Shown one piece after another: positions 16,973-26,700 of a stretch of DNA of 64,000 bases. How positions within the stretch are numbered: position 1 is the first letter of the stretch; every line of letters begins with the position of its first letter. The position numbers were made by a program, and so were the translations under genes. The notes beneath the pieces were generated by a model. That model worked only from the letters and a program-made list of their open reading frames with translations. It ran no database searches and was not told the origin of the DNA. Source of the DNA: Arthrobacter psychrolactophilus (GTDB lineage Bacteria; Actinomycetota; Actinomycetes; Actinomycetales; Micrococcaceae); NCBI RefSeq assembly GCF_003219795.1, contig NZ_QJVC01000003.1:1-64000 (forward strand), given 5' to 3'.

Positions 16973-17872
16973 ATGAAGACCAGAATCAATAAGATCGCTC
17001 GCACCGCGCTTACGCTCAGCGCAGTTTCACTGCTGGTACTCACCACAGGATGCGGTCGTTCCGGTGACACAAATCCCGCTAAGGACACGGTAGTAAGCAA
17101 CGAGACCGGGCAGTCGGCAGCCAGCCTGGTTCCTGCAGATCTTAAAGCGGCTGGTGTTTTGAAGGTTGCCACGGCCGAGGGTTACCCTCCCATGGAAATG
17201 TACAAAGAGGGAACTCAGGAACTCATTGGCGTTGACCCCGAATTGGGCGCCTTGATCGCCAAGCAGCTGGACCTGAAATTCCAGATCACCAATTCCTCCT
17301 TCCCTGGCTTGATCCCGGGACTCCAGTCCAAGCAGTGGGACCTTGCCATCTCATCCATGAGTGACACGGAGAAGCGTCGCAACGCCGTGAACTTCGTTGA
17401 CTACTTCATGGCCGGCGGCGCCATCATGGTCAAGAAGGGCAATCCCGAGGGCATCACGGGCATCGCTGACCTCTGCGGCAAGAAGATTGTTGGTGCCAAG
17501 GGTTCCTCAAACTTGGCCATCCTTGAAAACTACTCCAAGGACGAGTGCGAAACCCCGATGACCATCTCGGAATCCGAGGACGCTCCCACGGGCCTCCTCC
17601 AGATCGACACAAACCGTGCCATCGCCACCGTTGTTGACTACCCGGTCGCCAAGCAGCTCGCAGCGAAGGCCGGAACTTATGAAGTTCTGCCGGAGCAGTA
17701 CGACGCTGGCCCCTGGGGCATAGCGATCGACAAGAAGAACACTGAGCTCACCGCCGCGATCAAGGCTGCTCTGCAGGAACTGATGGACAACGGCGAATAC
17801 CAGAAGCTGCTCGAAAAGTACGACGTTGCTGATGCGGGCGTCAAGGAAGCAACGCTCAATGATGGTAAGTAG
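16973..17872 (+). CDS. Amino-acid ABC transporter substrate-binding lipoprotein (family 3)
   Basis: A 299-residue exported lipoprotein: basic N-terminus, hydrophobic core and a lipobox ending LTTGC. The mature part follows the family 3 solute-binding pattern (GVLKVATAEGYPPMEM, GVDPELGALIAKQLDL, WDLAISSMSDTEKR, FVDYF). It should deliver a polar amino acid or similar small amine to the permease encoded next. GGAGA six bases before the ATG at 16973 sets the start. It is first in an operon with permease, ATPase and D-aminoacylase, so an N-acylated or D-amino acid is a plausible ligand, but that is inference. Confidence 0.88.
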   Translation: MKTRINKIARTALTLSAVSLLVLTTGCGRSGDTNPAKDTVVSNETGQSAASLVPADLKAAGVLKVATAEGYPPMEMYKEGTQELIGVDPELGALIAKQLDLKFQITNSSFPGLIPGLQSKQWDLAISSMSDTEKRRNAVNFVDYFMAGGAIMVKKGNPEGITGIADLCGKKIVGAKGSSNLAILENYSKDECETPMTISESEDAPTGLLQIDTNRAIATVVDYPVAKQLAAKAGTYEVLPEQYDAGPWGIAIDKKNTELTAAIKAALQELMDNGEYQKLLEKYDVADAGVKEATLNDGK

Positions 17873-18806
17873 CCCCGCGAGCCGCGAGGCCACCTTGATT
17901 CAAGAAGAAGTAATTCCCCTAAACGCCCGTAAGCGCCCCTCTTGGGGCAGACTCGCAGGCGGCATTGCAGCACTCGTCTTCGCCGTGTGGGTGGCCTATA
18001 CCCTCTTCATGGCACCCAATATCCACTGGGATATTGTGGTCGACTTCTTCCTCGATGGCCCTGTCCTCGAGGGTCTGGGCGTCACGATTGCCTTGAGTGT
18101 CATCTCGATGGTTGCCGGTGTACTCATCGGTCTGCTCGTGGCCGTCATGCAGCTCTCCCCAAACAAGGTCATGCGCTATGTCGCTGGGGCATATTCATGG
18201 TTCTTCCGTGGAACGCCGCTGCTCGTCCAGCTTCTCTTCTGGTTCAACTTGGGCATCATCTTCCCGCGGCTTGAACTGGGCATTCCCTTTGGCGGTCCAA
18301 AACTCTTCGGTGTGGAAGCTTCCATCATTACCCCCTTTATCGCGGGGCTGTTGGGTCTTGCCATCAATGAAGGCGCCTACATGTCCCAGATCATTCGTGC
18401 GGGAATCCTGGCCGTTGACCCCGGTCAGCGTGAAGCTGCCGAAGCCATGGGCATGCCGCGACGGAACATCATGCTTCGAGTGGTTCTCCCCCAAGCGATG
18501 CGAATCATCTTGCCGCCGACGGGCAACCAATTCATCTCTATGCTGAAGACGACATCTTTGGTGTCCATCATCGCCGGCGCAGATCTCTTGACAGTGGTAC
18601 AACGAATCTACTTGGGCAACTTTGAAGTCATCTCCATGCTCATCGTCGCGTCCATTTGGTACTTGCTCTTGACCACGATTGCCACGATTGGTCAGTACTT
18701 CCTCGAAAAGCGCTATTCAAAGGGTTTTGACGCCAGCATCACCGTCAAGAGCAAAGTCATCAAGAATCTCGCACTTCCCGGCCAACGAAAGAAGACCACA
18801 CCATGA
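17859..18806 (+). CDS. Amino-acid ABC transporter permease
   Basis: A 315-residue permease of the HisM/GlnP type. It has a cytosolic N-terminus of about 35 residues, a first helix ([16 protein letters not shown]), and the conserved permease domain with [26 protein letters not shown] and the coupling loop [24 protein letters not shown]. Its start overlaps the end of the binding-protein gene by about 14 bases; ATG codons at 17859 and 17862 are equally possible. The last four bases overlap the ATPase gene (ATGA). It should form the membrane channel as a homodimer. Confidence 0.88.
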   Translation: MMVSSPASREATLIQEEVIPLNARKRPSWGRLAGGIAALVFAVWVAYTLFMAPNIHWDIVVDFFLDGPVLEGLGVTIALSVISMVAGVLIGLLVAVMQLSPNKVMRYVAGAYSWFFRGTPLLVQLLFWFNLGIIFPRLELGIPFGGPKLFGVEASIITPFIAGLLGLAINEGAYMSQIIRAGILAVDPGQREAAEAMGMPRRNIMLRVVLPQAMRIILPPTGNQFISMLKTTSLVSIIAGADLLTVVQRIYLGNFEVISMLIVASIWYLLLTTIATIGQYFLEKRYSKGFDASITVKSKVIKNLALPGQRKKTTP

Positions 18807-19570
18807 CCGGGCCCATCGTCCAGACCCAGGCCGTCAGGAAGAGTTTCGGTACTAATGAAATTCTCAAAGGCATTTCGCTCTCCGTCGAACCTGGCGAAGT
18901 TATCTGCATTATCGGCCCTTCAGGCTCAGGAAAAACCACGCTCCTGCGTTGCTTGAACCAGCTAGAGAAGATCGATTCCGGGCGTATTCACGTCAACGGC
19001 GAACTTCTCGGATACATCGAACAGCCAGATGGCTCGTTGATGGAGCGAAGTTACGAGAGTCTGCGCCAGCAACGGCAAAGGATTGGCATGGTCTTCCAGC
19101 GATTCAACCTCTTCCCGCATATGACGGCGCTAGAGAACGTTGTCGAAGGGCCGTGGAGAATCAAGAAGCAAGGCAAAGCTGCCGCCACCGCGGTCGCAAC
19201 TGAACTGCTGGCAAAAGTTGGACTGAGCGAACGAGAGAACCACTACCCTGGCCAGCTTTCCGGTGGACAGCAACAGCGCGTGGCAATTGCCCGCGCCTTG
19301 GCCATGGAGCCGAGCCTCATGCTCTTCGACGAGCCAACCTCAGCGCTCGATCCGGAATTGGTGGGCGAAGTTCTCACCGTCATGAAGAGGCTGGCTCAAA
19401 CTGGCATGACCATGGTTGTGGTGACCCATGAAATGGAATTCGCCAAAACCGTTGCCGACAGGGTCATCTTCATGGCTGATGGTGTCATTGTTGAACAAGG
19501 GACTCCGCAAGAGGTCCTGCAAAACCCGGTTCATCAGCGTACCCGAGACTTCCTCTCACGAGTCGCTTAG
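18803..19570 (+). CDS. Amino-acid ABC transporter ATP-binding protein
   Basis: A 255-residue ATPase of the polar-amino-acid class. It has Walker A GPSGSGKT at 38-45, signature LSGGQ at 152-156, Walker B LMLFDEP at 172-178 and switch His209, with the Q-loop in [13 protein letters not shown]. All catalytic residues are intact. Its ATG overlaps the permease stop by four bases, and its own TAG is followed directly by the ATG of the D-aminoacylase, so the whole unit is tightly coupled. Confidence 0.92.
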   Translation: MTGPIVQTQAVRKSFGTNEILKGISLSVEPGEVICIIGPSGSGKTTLLRCLNQLEKIDSGRIHVNGELLGYIEQPDGSLMERSYESLRQQRQRIGMVFQRFNLFPHMTALENVVEGPWRIKKQGKAAATAVATELLAKVGLSERENHYPGQLSGGQQQRVAIARALAMEPSLMLFDEPTSALDPELVGEVLTVMKRLAQTGMTMVVVTHEMEFAKTVADRVIFMADGVIVEQGTPQEVLQNPVHQRTRDFLSRVA

Positions 19571-21181
19571 ATGGGCGAGTCATATCTGATCAAGGGCGGC
19601 AGCATTGTTGACGGCACGGGCAGACCTGCACGTCGCGCTGACATTGGCATCGTCAACGGGACAATGGTTGAGCCGGCAGCTGTTTCCAAGGACGCGGTCC
19701 TTGTCGATGCCACAGGTCTCGTGGTATCTCCGGGCTTCATCGATGTCCACACGCATTCTGATGCAACCACTATCCGTTCACAGTATGCAGGGAAGTCCAA
19801 TACTGGCCCGTTGGCCCTAGCAGCGGTCATGCAGGGTGCCACCTTAGAAATCGCTGGCAACTGCGGGTATTCGGTGTTCCCCGGCGCGGATACGGAGAAA
19901 CAGGTCGATGCTCTGGCCGAATTCACGGCCACGCTCTTCGGCAACGGCATCCCCGTTTGCGACGACATTGAAGAATATGCTCAGCGCCAAAATGATTCCG
20001 GCCGTTTCAACAATATTTCCTCGCTTGTGGGCCATTCCAGTCTGCGAGCCGCGGTCATGGGTTTCGAGCAGCGAGAAGCCACCGTCCTTGAAATCGCCAC
20101 AATGGAACGGCTTCTTAGTTCCGCTTTGGACGGTGGCGCAGTTGGCTGGTCCTCCGGACTAATCTACCCGCCGGGCACCTATGCCGGAACGGATGAACTC
20201 ATTCATCTTGGGAAGATCTCGGCTCGTCACGGCGTGCCGTATGTGACTCATCTACGTGATGAAATGCAGTATGTCGAGGAAGCCCTCGAAGAGGCTCTAC
20301 ATATTGCACGGCAGTCAGGCACGTCGTTGCACGTCTCCCACCACAAGACAGCGGGGAAGTTTAGTCACGGACGCAGTGTCCAGACGCTTGCCACGATGGA
20401 TGCGGCAAGGAGGGAAGGACTGGATGTCACCTGCGATGTCTACCCCTACGTCGCTGCGAGCACGCATCTTCACGCCATGCTGCCGCCGTGGTCGTTTGAA
20501 GGCGGCATGGGCGCGCTGCTCCGCCGACTCCATGATCCAGCCGCCCGCAATAGAATGCGTGCCGACATTGCCGGCGGGATCCCTAGCTGGGAGAACACCG
20601 TTGGAAATGGCGGTTGGGACCGGATCGATGTGGCGACAGCCCCGGGTCGGACGGAAACGCAAGGCATCTCTGTTGCCGCCTTGGCAGCTCGGGCTGGGCA
20701 GGATGCCGTGGACTTCGTTGCTGATCTGCTCATTTCAACGGGCGGGCATGTGACGATCATTTCCCACTCCATGGAGGAAGCCGATATGCAGCGCGTGTTA
20801 GCTCACCCCGGAACTATGGTTGGCTCTGACGGTGTCCCCAAGGACGGCAAACCGCATCCCCGCTGGGCAGGAACATTTGCCCGTATTCTGGGACGCTACG
20901 TTCGTGACTTACAGGTCCTAGAGCTCGAAGAAGCAGTCCACCGTATGACGGCACTACCCGCCCAACGATTCGGACTGAATGAGCGCGGTATCCTGGCACC
21001 AGGCAACATCGCTGATGTGACGATCTTTGATCCTCACACGGTCAGCGACCAAGCAACATTCGTGGATTCCCTGCTGCCGCCGACTGGCATTGAGCACGTC
21101 TTTATTGCTGGCCGTCGGGCTCTGCAGCATGGAGTGCTGACCGGCACCTCGGCCGGTACCTTCGTTGCCAGATCCAGGTAG
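19571..21181 (+). CDS. N-acyl-D-amino-acid deacylase (D-aminoacylase)
   Basis: A 536-residue amidohydrolase that removes the acyl group from N-acyl-D-amino acids. The residues known from the Alcaligenes enzyme are present: HTH at 60-62, GNCG with Cys99, His227 in THLRDE, His257 in HVSHH, and Asp in VGSDG. It is cytosolic, with no signal peptide. The ATG follows the ATPase stop with no gap, so the substrate is probably imported by the ABC system just upstream. It is convergent with the LysR gene, three bases between the stops. Confidence 0.9.
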   Translation: MGESYLIKGGSIVDGTGRPARRADIGIVNGTMVEPAAVSKDAVLVDATGLVVSPGFIDVHTHSDATTIRSQYAGKSNTGPLALAAVMQGATLEIAGNCGYSVFPGADTEKQVDALAEFTATLFGNGIPVCDDIEEYAQRQNDSGRFNNISSLVGHSSLRAAVMGFEQREATVLEIATMERLLSSALDGGAVGWSSGLIYPPGTYAGTDELIHLGKISARHGVPYVTHLRDEMQYVEEALEEALHIARQSGTSLHVSHHKTAGKFSHGRSVQTLATMDAARREGLDVTCDVYPYVAASTHLHAMLPPWSFEGGMGALLRRLHDPAARNRMRADIAGGIPSWENTVGNGGWDRIDVATAPGRTETQGISVAALAARAGQDAVDFVADLLISTGGHVTIISHSMEEADMQRVLAHPGTMVGSDGVPKDGKPHPRWAGTFARILGRYVRDLQVLELEEAVHRMTALPAQRFGLNERGILAPGNIADVTIFDPHTVSDQATFVDSLLPPTGIEHVFIAGRRALQHGVLTGTSAGTFVARSR

Positions 21182-21184
21182 GGG

Positions 21185-22147
21185 TCAAATGGCCGTCTCG
21201 AGCCGTTCAATCTCCTGCCCGACTTCGATAGCCGAATGCCGCAATTGAGCCACAATGGCATCAACCAGCGGGTTCGGATTACCGGCGCGGGTGGCGATTT
21301 GAATGGTTCTTCCGGCCGGATGCGTGGTGGTCAGCTTAGAAAGCCTGATCCCACGCGTCTGGGCCAGAGACCACGGGATCAAACTCATCCCGGGAATCAG
21401 AGCGAAGCCCACATCGGCCGACACCATACCCAAGGCAACCTCGTAGTAATCGGTGCGGCAACGAACTCGAGGTGAGTATCCGGCCGTGGCACATAACCTG
21501 TCCACCAAGGCTGCCTCGTTCTCCATACCTTGGGTTGCGATCCACGGCTGTTCCGCAAGGTCCGAAATGTTGACTGGTCCGCGGCGCATGGGCCGGTAAC
21601 TTGGGGGTACAGCAAGGAAGTGGGACTCGTGCAGGAGGTCTTCATAGCGGAGTGCTGGATTCCCGCCAGGGCGCTGGTAGGCCTTGGGCGAGGTTGAATA
21701 ACTAAAGACCACAGCAACATCAAGTTCTCGACTGAGTAACCGTGGAACAAGTTCGAAAGGTTGACCCTGGATGAGGTTCAAACTTACGCTGGGACGTTCC
21801 CGAATGAATCTAGACAAGGCATTGGGAACTAGCTGGAGTCCGGCAGACGCAAAGAAGCCTAGGTTGAGCTGTCCCGCGGCGCCTGTTCCCAGCTCGCGGG
21901 TTTCTGTTTCGGCCTGTGCCATCAACCCCATAATGGATTCGCTGTACTCAGCTAATCTAGCTCCGGCCGCCGTCAGTTGAACTCCCCGAGCACCACGCTC
22001 GAGGAGTTTCGTATCTAGTTCCTTTTCTAAGGTAGAAATATGATGCGAGACTGCCGAGGGTGTCAGCCGAAGGACTTTCGCGGCCCCTGCGATTGTTCCG
22101 GATTGAGCAACCTGCAGGAGAGCAGCAAGACGGGCTGAAGAAAGCAT
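21185..22147 (-). CDS. LysR-family transcriptional regulator
   Basis: A 320-residue regulator. The N-terminal helix-turn-helix (LAALLQVAQSGTIAGAAKVLRLTPSAVSHHISTLE) is followed by the LysR effector domain (GQLNLGFFASAGLQLVPNAL, VSLNLIQGQPFELVPRLLSRELDVAVV). GAGGAC five bases upstream fixes the start at 22147; the 42 residues in front are unlike the family. It is divergent from the serine hydrolase gene with only 39 bases between starts, so it probably controls that gene and itself, and perhaps the D-aminoacylase operon. Confidence 0.88.
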   Translation of the reverse strand: MLSSARLAALLQVAQSGTIAGAAKVLRLTPSAVSHHISTLEKELDTKLLERGARGVQLTAAGARLAEYSESIMGLMAQAETETRELGTGAAGQLNLGFFASAGLQLVPNALSRFIRERPSVSLNLIQGQPFELVPRLLSRELDVAVVFSYSTSPKAYQRPGGNPALRYEDLLHESHFLAVPPSYRPMRRGPVNISDLAEQPWIATQGMENEAALVDRLCATAGYSPRVRCRTDYYEVALGMVSADVGFALIPGMSLIPWSLAQTRGIRLSKLTTTHPAGRTIQIATRAGNPNPLVDAIVAQLRHSAIEVGQEIERLETAI

Positions 22148-22186
22148 GAAGTCCTCATGAACGTGAACAGAAAGTAGAAACGTCCT

Positions 22187-23011
22187 TTGAGCATACAATC
22201 GCCCTACGCTGATGGCGCATCGTCTATATCTTTTGTGGCACTTGACTGGAATGGGTCTGTTATTGCTTCCCATAACCCGGACGAACCGTACTACGCGGCA
22301 AGCACCATAAAGCTAGCCGTGCTCTTGGCGGCTATGCGTCTTGTCGACACTCATAAGTTAGACCTCACTCAACTCGTAACGGTCAGAAACACCTTCCCAA
22401 GCCGTATCCCCGGAGCAGGTAATTTCACATTTGACTTGGTCGAGCAGGACAACGGAATGTCAGAGGCCGGTACGGACATCACCTTGGCGCAGGCGCTAGG
22501 CCGTATGATCTACGTTTCCTCAAATGCCGCGACCAACATGGTGATTGATCTGGTCGGTCTAGACGCGGTGACCGAGGAACTACAACACTGCGGCACCCAG
22601 TATGCCAAAATGGAACGCCTGATCAGCGACCACGTTGCACGAGACCAAGGATTCACTCACGAAGCCTCGGCTCATGACCTCGCCATCATCATGCAGCATG
22701 CTCTGGCCGGAACCGACTATTCGGCAAGTAGCACGGCATTCATCCGCGAGGTTCTGGGCCAGCAAGAATTCCCCGTCATCGCCACGCAGCTTCCCGCTCA
22801 TACCGTGTGGGGCAGCAAATCCGGATGGGTGGATGGCATCCATCACGACGTTGCATACATTGGCGAGCCGGGGACGGAATCACACCTTATCTTGGCCGTC
22901 TGCACCCGCGGCTTCAGCCATGAACAAGGAGCCAACGCCATCTCTGCTGTGGCTTCCTCGGTGATTCAGTTTCGCCCTGACACCAGCGCCCGCTCTTCAA
23001 CCAAACCCTGA
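22187..23011 (+). CDS. Cytosolic serine hydrolase of the class A beta-lactamase fold
   Basis: A 274-residue protein with the penicilloyl-serine transferase motifs SxxK (Ser39-Lys42), SSN (111-113) and KSG (211-213). The catalytic glutamate motif of true class A beta-lactamases is not evident: the Omega-loop region reads FTHEASAHDLA. There is no signal peptide, so it should act in the cytosol as a peptidase or amidase rather than in resistance. It starts with TTG and lacks a clear Shine-Dalgarno. The divergent LysR and nearby D-aminoacylase suggest a role with D-amino-acid amides or peptides. Its last 46 bases overlap the convergent HAD gene. Confidence 0.72.
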   Translation: MSIQSPYADGASSISFVALDWNGSVIASHNPDEPYYAASTIKLAVLLAAMRLVDTHKLDLTQLVTVRNTFPSRIPGAGNFTFDLVEQDNGMSEAGTDITLAQALGRMIYVSSNAATNMVIDLVGLDAVTEELQHCGTQYAKMERLISDHVARDQGFTHEASAHDLAIIMQHALAGTDYSASSTAFIREVLGQQEFPVIATQLPAHTVWGSKSGWVDGIHHDVAYIGEPGTESHLILAVCTRGFSHEQGANAISAVASSVIQFRPDTSARSSTKP

Positions 23012-23649
23012 AGATCCGCGACGGTCATACCGCCCAAGGTAGGCCAGAGTGTTAGTCCTGGGGATTCCATCAACGTGACCAAGTTGGGAACGCCCAGTGC
23101 GACAGCGCCTGAGGCGTGAGCCGATGCAAGGCCCGGACGGGAATCTTCAATGGCGACGCACCGATTGATGGACAGGTTCTCGACGGTCTTGCCGAGCAGT
23201 TCGGCGGCCATCAAGTACGGTTCGGGATGAGGCTTGCCCTGCGTGACCATATCCCCCGTGATCATGAATTCAAAGGTGCCTTCCGGCAAGTGACTCAGTA
23301 CTTCTGCTGCCAAGGGATGGTGACTCATGGTGACCAGGACACAGGGAATGCACTGTTCACGAAGTTCGGCCAGCAACTCTTTAGCTCCCGGACGCCAGAT
23401 GACATCCGCCGTCACCTGGTTCTGAACCGATGCCGTGAGCGTGCTGATGATGTCATCGATGCCCATATCAATACCGGCATCCTGCATGACCTTGGCCGAG
23501 TTGGACAGGGCGCTTCCGATCAGAAGCTTTGCTTGCTCTTCCGTCCACGACACACCAAATTCTGCGGCGAGCTTGTGTTGGGCAATGAACCAGAACGGTT
23601 CCGTATCCACGATGGTGCCGTCCATATCCCAAAAGACTGCCTGCAACAC
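22966..23649 (-). CDS. HAD-superfamily sugar-phosphatase-like hydrolase
   Basis: A 227-residue HAD hydrolase with motif I DMDGTIVD (8-15), motif II Thr/Ser in LVTMSH, and the K/D motifs GKPHPEPY and EDSRPGLASA. The helical cap after motif I places it with phosphoglycolate phosphatase/beta-phosphoglucomutase relatives. It starts with a GTG that shares one base with the stop of the DeoR regulator gene, so the two are coupled. Given the Ugp-like importer opposite, a small phosphorylated polyol is a reasonable but unproven substrate. Confidence 0.85.
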   Translation of the reverse strand: MLQAVFWDMDGTIVDTEPFWFIAQHKLAAEFGVSWTEEQAKLLIGSALSNSAKVMQDAGIDMGIDDIISTLTASVQNQVTADVIWRPGAKELLAELREQCIPCVLVTMSHHPLAAEVLSHLPEGTFEFMITGDMVTQGKPHPEPYLMAAELLGKTVENLSINRCVAIEDSRPGLASAHASGAVALGVPNLVTLMESPGLTLWPTLGGMTVADLQGLVEERALVSGRN

Positions 23650-24452
23650 TAGCTTTCTCCTTCATGTGAAACCGAAACAACTTCAACAGTGACGCCCTGG
23701 GCCTGCAGCCCTTCCAGCAACTCCTGGCTGAGACCGTCGTCGGTGATCAGCCGGTCTACGTCTTGCCACGCCGTCATGAGATGCAGGGAGTCATGACCGA
23801 ATTTTGAGCTGTCCATGAGCATCACGCGGTTGCGCGCGCTGGCCAGCATCTGTGCCTTCAGCGCTACGATCTTTTCCTCTTGGTGGTAACTACCCGCGAG
23901 ATCGGCGCTGGTTCCGGAAAAGAACACGGTATCGACCCGCAACGCTCGAACCGCTTGAACCGCGCCAATCCCGAGGAATGATTCATGCGCATGGTCGTAG
24001 TCACCGCCAATAGCCTGCACGGCAATGTCGCCATGAGCTGCAAGATCTGCCAGGGCAGGCAAATAGTTGGTCACGACGCGCAGATCTTCCAGCTCTGAAA
24101 GGTGCGGGATCATTCCCGCCACCGTAGTGGAGTCATCCAGCATGATGACGTCACCATCGTTGACATATTTGGCTGCTGCCGCGGCAAGTACCAGCTTCTG
24201 CGGCACGGCAACGCCGGAACGCAGAGACGCCGCAATCTCGTGACTGCGGGTGCGCTCAACGACAACACCGCCGTGAATCTTCCGGAGCAAACCACGCCGC
24301 TGCATCTCATCCAAATCCCGATGCATCGTCATGACCGACACGTCAAAGCGCGCGGCCAGGCTCTGCGGTGATGCACTCTTGTCTTCTAAAAGGGTTTCCA
24401 GAATGCCGTGCAGCCGTTCCTGCCGTGCACTTCTGATGATCCTCTGGGTCAC
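23649..24452 (-). CDS. DeoR-family transcriptional regulator (GlpR-like)
   Basis: A 267-residue repressor-type protein. The N-terminal DeoR helix-turn-helix (RQERLHGILETLLEDKSASPQSLAARFDVSVMTMHRDLDEMQRRG) precedes the sugar-phosphate sensor domain (IMLDDSTTVAGMIPHL, VVTNYLPALADLA, FFSGTSADLAGSY, KALMLMDSSKF-like region). Such regulators respond to phosphorylated sugars or polyols. It is divergent from the importer operon across a 342-base region that contains repeats (24703-24763), so it is the likely regulator of that operon. Confidence 0.87.
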   Translation of the reverse strand: MTQRIIRSARQERLHGILETLLEDKSASPQSLAARFDVSVMTMHRDLDEMQRRGLLRKIHGGVVVERTRSHEIAASLRSGVAVPQKLVLAAAAAKYVNDGDVIMLDDSTTVAGMIPHLSELEDLRVVTNYLPALADLAAHGDIAVQAIGGDYDHAHESFLGIGAVQAVRALRVDTVFFSGTSADLAGSYHQEEKIVALKAQMLASARNRVMLMDSSKFGHDSLHLMTAWQDVDRLITDDGLSQELLEGLQAQGVTVEVVSVSHEGES

Positions 24453-24794
24453 TATGCCTCCTTATTTGTGAGAACCGGGAACACTCTCCCGGGTGGTGAC
24501 AGAAGGAAATCAATACCTGATATTTATATCATTCAAATAGAGATTAACGCTTGCTGAACCTTGGGCAAAACTTGTTCAAAGCCCACAAAAACGGTAGCCA
24601 CAAATGCCCAGTTCAAGCCATGCGAAACCGCTCAAAATTACAGTAAATACGCGGCTTTCACCTCAAAACGCCCTTCTGAGATTCCGGTATTCAAACCCAT
24701 CACAGTGTTTGTCGCTTTCACAATTCGCGTGTCAGTATTTGTCTTGAAAGTGTGACTATCACAGCAAATTGATATTTTGGAGAGCCTCACGGCC
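24453..24794. other. Divergent regulatory region, DeoR gene to Ugp-like operon, 342 bases
   Basis: Strikingly AT-rich compared with both flanks. It holds the direct repeat and inverted repeat listed separately (24703-24763) near the plus-strand operon. No small gene or riboswitch was recognised; the first 200 bases next to the DeoR gene show no clear structure. Confidence 0.35.
24703..24763 (+). promoter_or_regulatory. Candidate operator: direct repeats plus TGTGA-CTA-TCACA
   Basis: CAGTGTTTGTC (24703-24713) and CAGTATTTGTC (24733-24743) are near-identical direct repeats spaced 30 bases, about three helical turns. TGTGACTATCACA (24751-24763) is a perfect inverted repeat with a three-base centre. 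Both lie 30-90 bases before the first permease ATG. They are candidates for DeoR binding; the inverted repeat resembles a CRP site but its spacer is too short. Confidence 0.35.
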
Positions 24795-25766
24795 ATGACT
24801 GTAACCTCAGCACCTCCGATCCAACGGCGGACAACTCCGCCTCCTCTCGAGCCGGACCAGCCACAACGCACCACCGTCTCAGCGGTCCGCAAGAAGCGCA
24901 ACAGAAAGTCCTACGCGCTCTTTGCCTTGCTGGCCTTCCCCAATATGATTCTGATTGCGGTTTTCGCCTACTGGCCGGTCATTGGAAACATATTCCTAAG
25001 CCTGACCAGCTGGGACATGGTGGCTCCCACTCCCCTGTTCATTGGCCTGGACAACTACACCCGGCTATTTACCGATCCGGACTTCCTAGACGTGATGGGC
25101 CGAACCCTGGTCTGGGTATCCGCCGTCGTTATTTTGAGCCTGGCGCTGGGACTGGTGCTCGCGTTCCTCTTTAGCCTCCGCGCACCGGGAACGCCGGCCG
25201 TCACCGCCATGGCCTTCAGCCCCCACGTCATCTCCGGTGCCGCGGTTGCCGCCATCTGGCTGTTCATTTTCGACCCCAACTTCGGACTATCCCGCGCCGC
25301 CTTCGCCCTCTTCGGGGTCGATTCGCCCAGCTGGACCACCGATTCCGCGTGGGCCCTGCCGGCGCTGATCATCGTGGCCATCTGGAAAGGCGTCGGCTTC
25401 GTCGCGATCGTGTACCTCGCAGCCTTGCAGGGCATCCCCCACGACATTCAGGAGGCCGCCAAGCTCGACGGCGCGACTCGCCTGCAGATCTTCCGTCACG
25501 TGATCATGCCGCTGCTCTCACCGACGACCTTCTTCCTGACCATCACGCAGATCATCAGCGCCTTCCAGTCGTTCGATCTGATCGCCATGATGACAGGCGG
25601 CGGGCCCGCGGGATCCACCACCACCCTTAGCTGGTTCATTTACGAGCAGGGCTTCCAATCCTTCGACGCCGGATATGCGGCCGCCGCCTCGGTGCTCATG
25701 TTTGTCATCCTGCTCTGCGTCACCGCCGTCCAACTGCGCTACTCCGAAAGGAAGGTGCACTACTGA
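24795..25766 (+). CDS. ABC transporter permease, UgpA-like
   Basis: A 323-residue permease with a Pro-rich cytosolic N-terminus (about 1-35), six predicted membrane helices and the coupling motif EAAKLDGATRLQIFRHVIMPLLSPT. It is of the MalF/UgpA class. The ATG at 24795 is preceded by GGAG ten bases upstream. Its TGA overlaps the next permease ATG by one base. The binding protein and glycerophosphodiesterase in the operon suggest glycerol-3-phosphate or a glycerophosphodiester as cargo; other carbohydrates remain possible. Confidence 0.85.
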   Translation: MTVTSAPPIQRRTTPPPLEPDQPQRTTVSAVRKKRNRKSYALFALLAFPNMILIAVFAYWPVIGNIFLSLTSWDMVAPTPLFIGLDNYTRLFTDPDFLDVMGRTLVWVSAVVILSLALGLVLAFLFSLRAPGTPAVTAMAFSPHVISGAAVAAIWLFIFDPNFGLSRAAFALFGVDSPSWTTDSAWALPALIIVAIWKGVGFVAIVYLAALQGIPHDIQEAAKLDGATRLQIFRHVIMPLLSPTTFFLTITQIISAFQSFDLIAMMTGGGPAGSTTTLSWFIYEQGFQSFDAGYAAAASVLMFVILLCVTAVQLRYSERKVHY

Positions 25767-26632
25767 TGAACGCTCCCACCCTCCCGCGTGCCATCTCGTC
25801 TCAAGAAGTACGACGGCGGCGCACCCCTTGGTGGACCATCCTCGTCTTGTCCCTGGTTGGCCTGGTCTTCCTCATCCCGGCGTACTGGATGCTCACCGCC
25901 GCGTTCAAACCCAATAGCGATATCTACCAATGGCCGCTGAACTTTTGGCCCGAGACCTTTACCTGGGACAACTTCTCGAGCGCCTTTGCCGCCGCACCCT
26001 TTGGCCGCTTCTTCACGAACTCGATCGTCATCACCACGATCGGGGCAACGGTCAAGGTGAGCATGGCGATCTGCACGGCCTACGCCTTCGCTTTCCTGCA
26101 GTTCCCAGGCAAGAAGTGGATGTTCCTAGGCATCCTGGGCGCCTTGATGGTGCCGGGGCATGTGACCTTGTTGATCAACTACATCACGATCGGCAATCTG
26201 GGACTCATCAATTCCTACGCCGGAATCATCCTCCCCGGCTTGGGATCGGCCTTCGGAACCTTCCTGCTCCGCCAGCATTTCCTCTCGCTCCCCGCCGAGG
26301 TCATGGAGGCTGCGGAGCTCGACGGCGCAGGTCACCTACGCCGCTTGTTCAGCTTTGTGCTCCCTATGTCGATCCCGGCCGTAGTCACGGTTGCGTTGAT
26401 TGCCGTCATCGATGACTGGAACGAATTCATCTGGCCCATGCTCGTCACCAACACGGTCGAGATGCGCACCATGCCCATCGGCTTGATGTACCTCAAGCAA
26501 ACCGAGGGCATGAACGATTGGGGCGTCATTATGGCCGGAACAGTTCTGGTGGTTGTTCCCATGCTCCTGCTCTTCCTCTTCGCGCAACGCTTCATCGTGG
26601 CCGGTCTGGCCGGCACCGTCGTCAAACGATGA
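25766..26632 (+). CDS. ABC transporter permease, UgpE-like
   Basis: A 288-residue partner permease of the MalG/UgpE class: N-terminal helix (WTILVLSLVGLVFLIPAYWMLTAAFKP), four to five more helices and the coupling loop MEAAELDGAGHLRRLFSFVLPMSIPA. It starts in a TGATG overlap with the first permease gene, so the pair is translated together and should form a heterodimer. Confidence 0.87.
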   Translation: MNAPTLPRAISSQEVRRRRTPWWTILVLSLVGLVFLIPAYWMLTAAFKPNSDIYQWPLNFWPETFTWDNFSSAFAAAPFGRFFTNSIVITTIGATVKVSMAICTAYAFAFLQFPGKKWMFLGILGALMVPGHVTLLINYITIGNLGLINSYAGIILPGLGSAFGTFLLRQHFLSLPAEVMEAAELDGAGHLRRLFSFVLPMSIPAVVTVALIAVIDDWNEFIWPMLVTNTVEMRTMPIGLMYLKQTEGMNDWGVIMAGTVLVVVPMLLLFLFAQRFIVAGLAGTVVKR

Positions 26633-26700
26633 CCCCCAAGTTTTCATCCCCTGCTTTCCCACCTCGCAAACCCACTCGAGATCATCTCAAGGAAAACATC

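Noticed and set aside
22187-23011. Antibiotic-resistance beta-lactamase
   Set aside because: There is no export signal and the class A catalytic glutamate motif is not evident, so only the fold is supported.
24751-24763. CRP/GlxR binding site
   Set aside because: TGTGA and TCACA are present but separated by three bases, whereas the CRP and GlxR sites require six; kept only as a generic inverted repeat.
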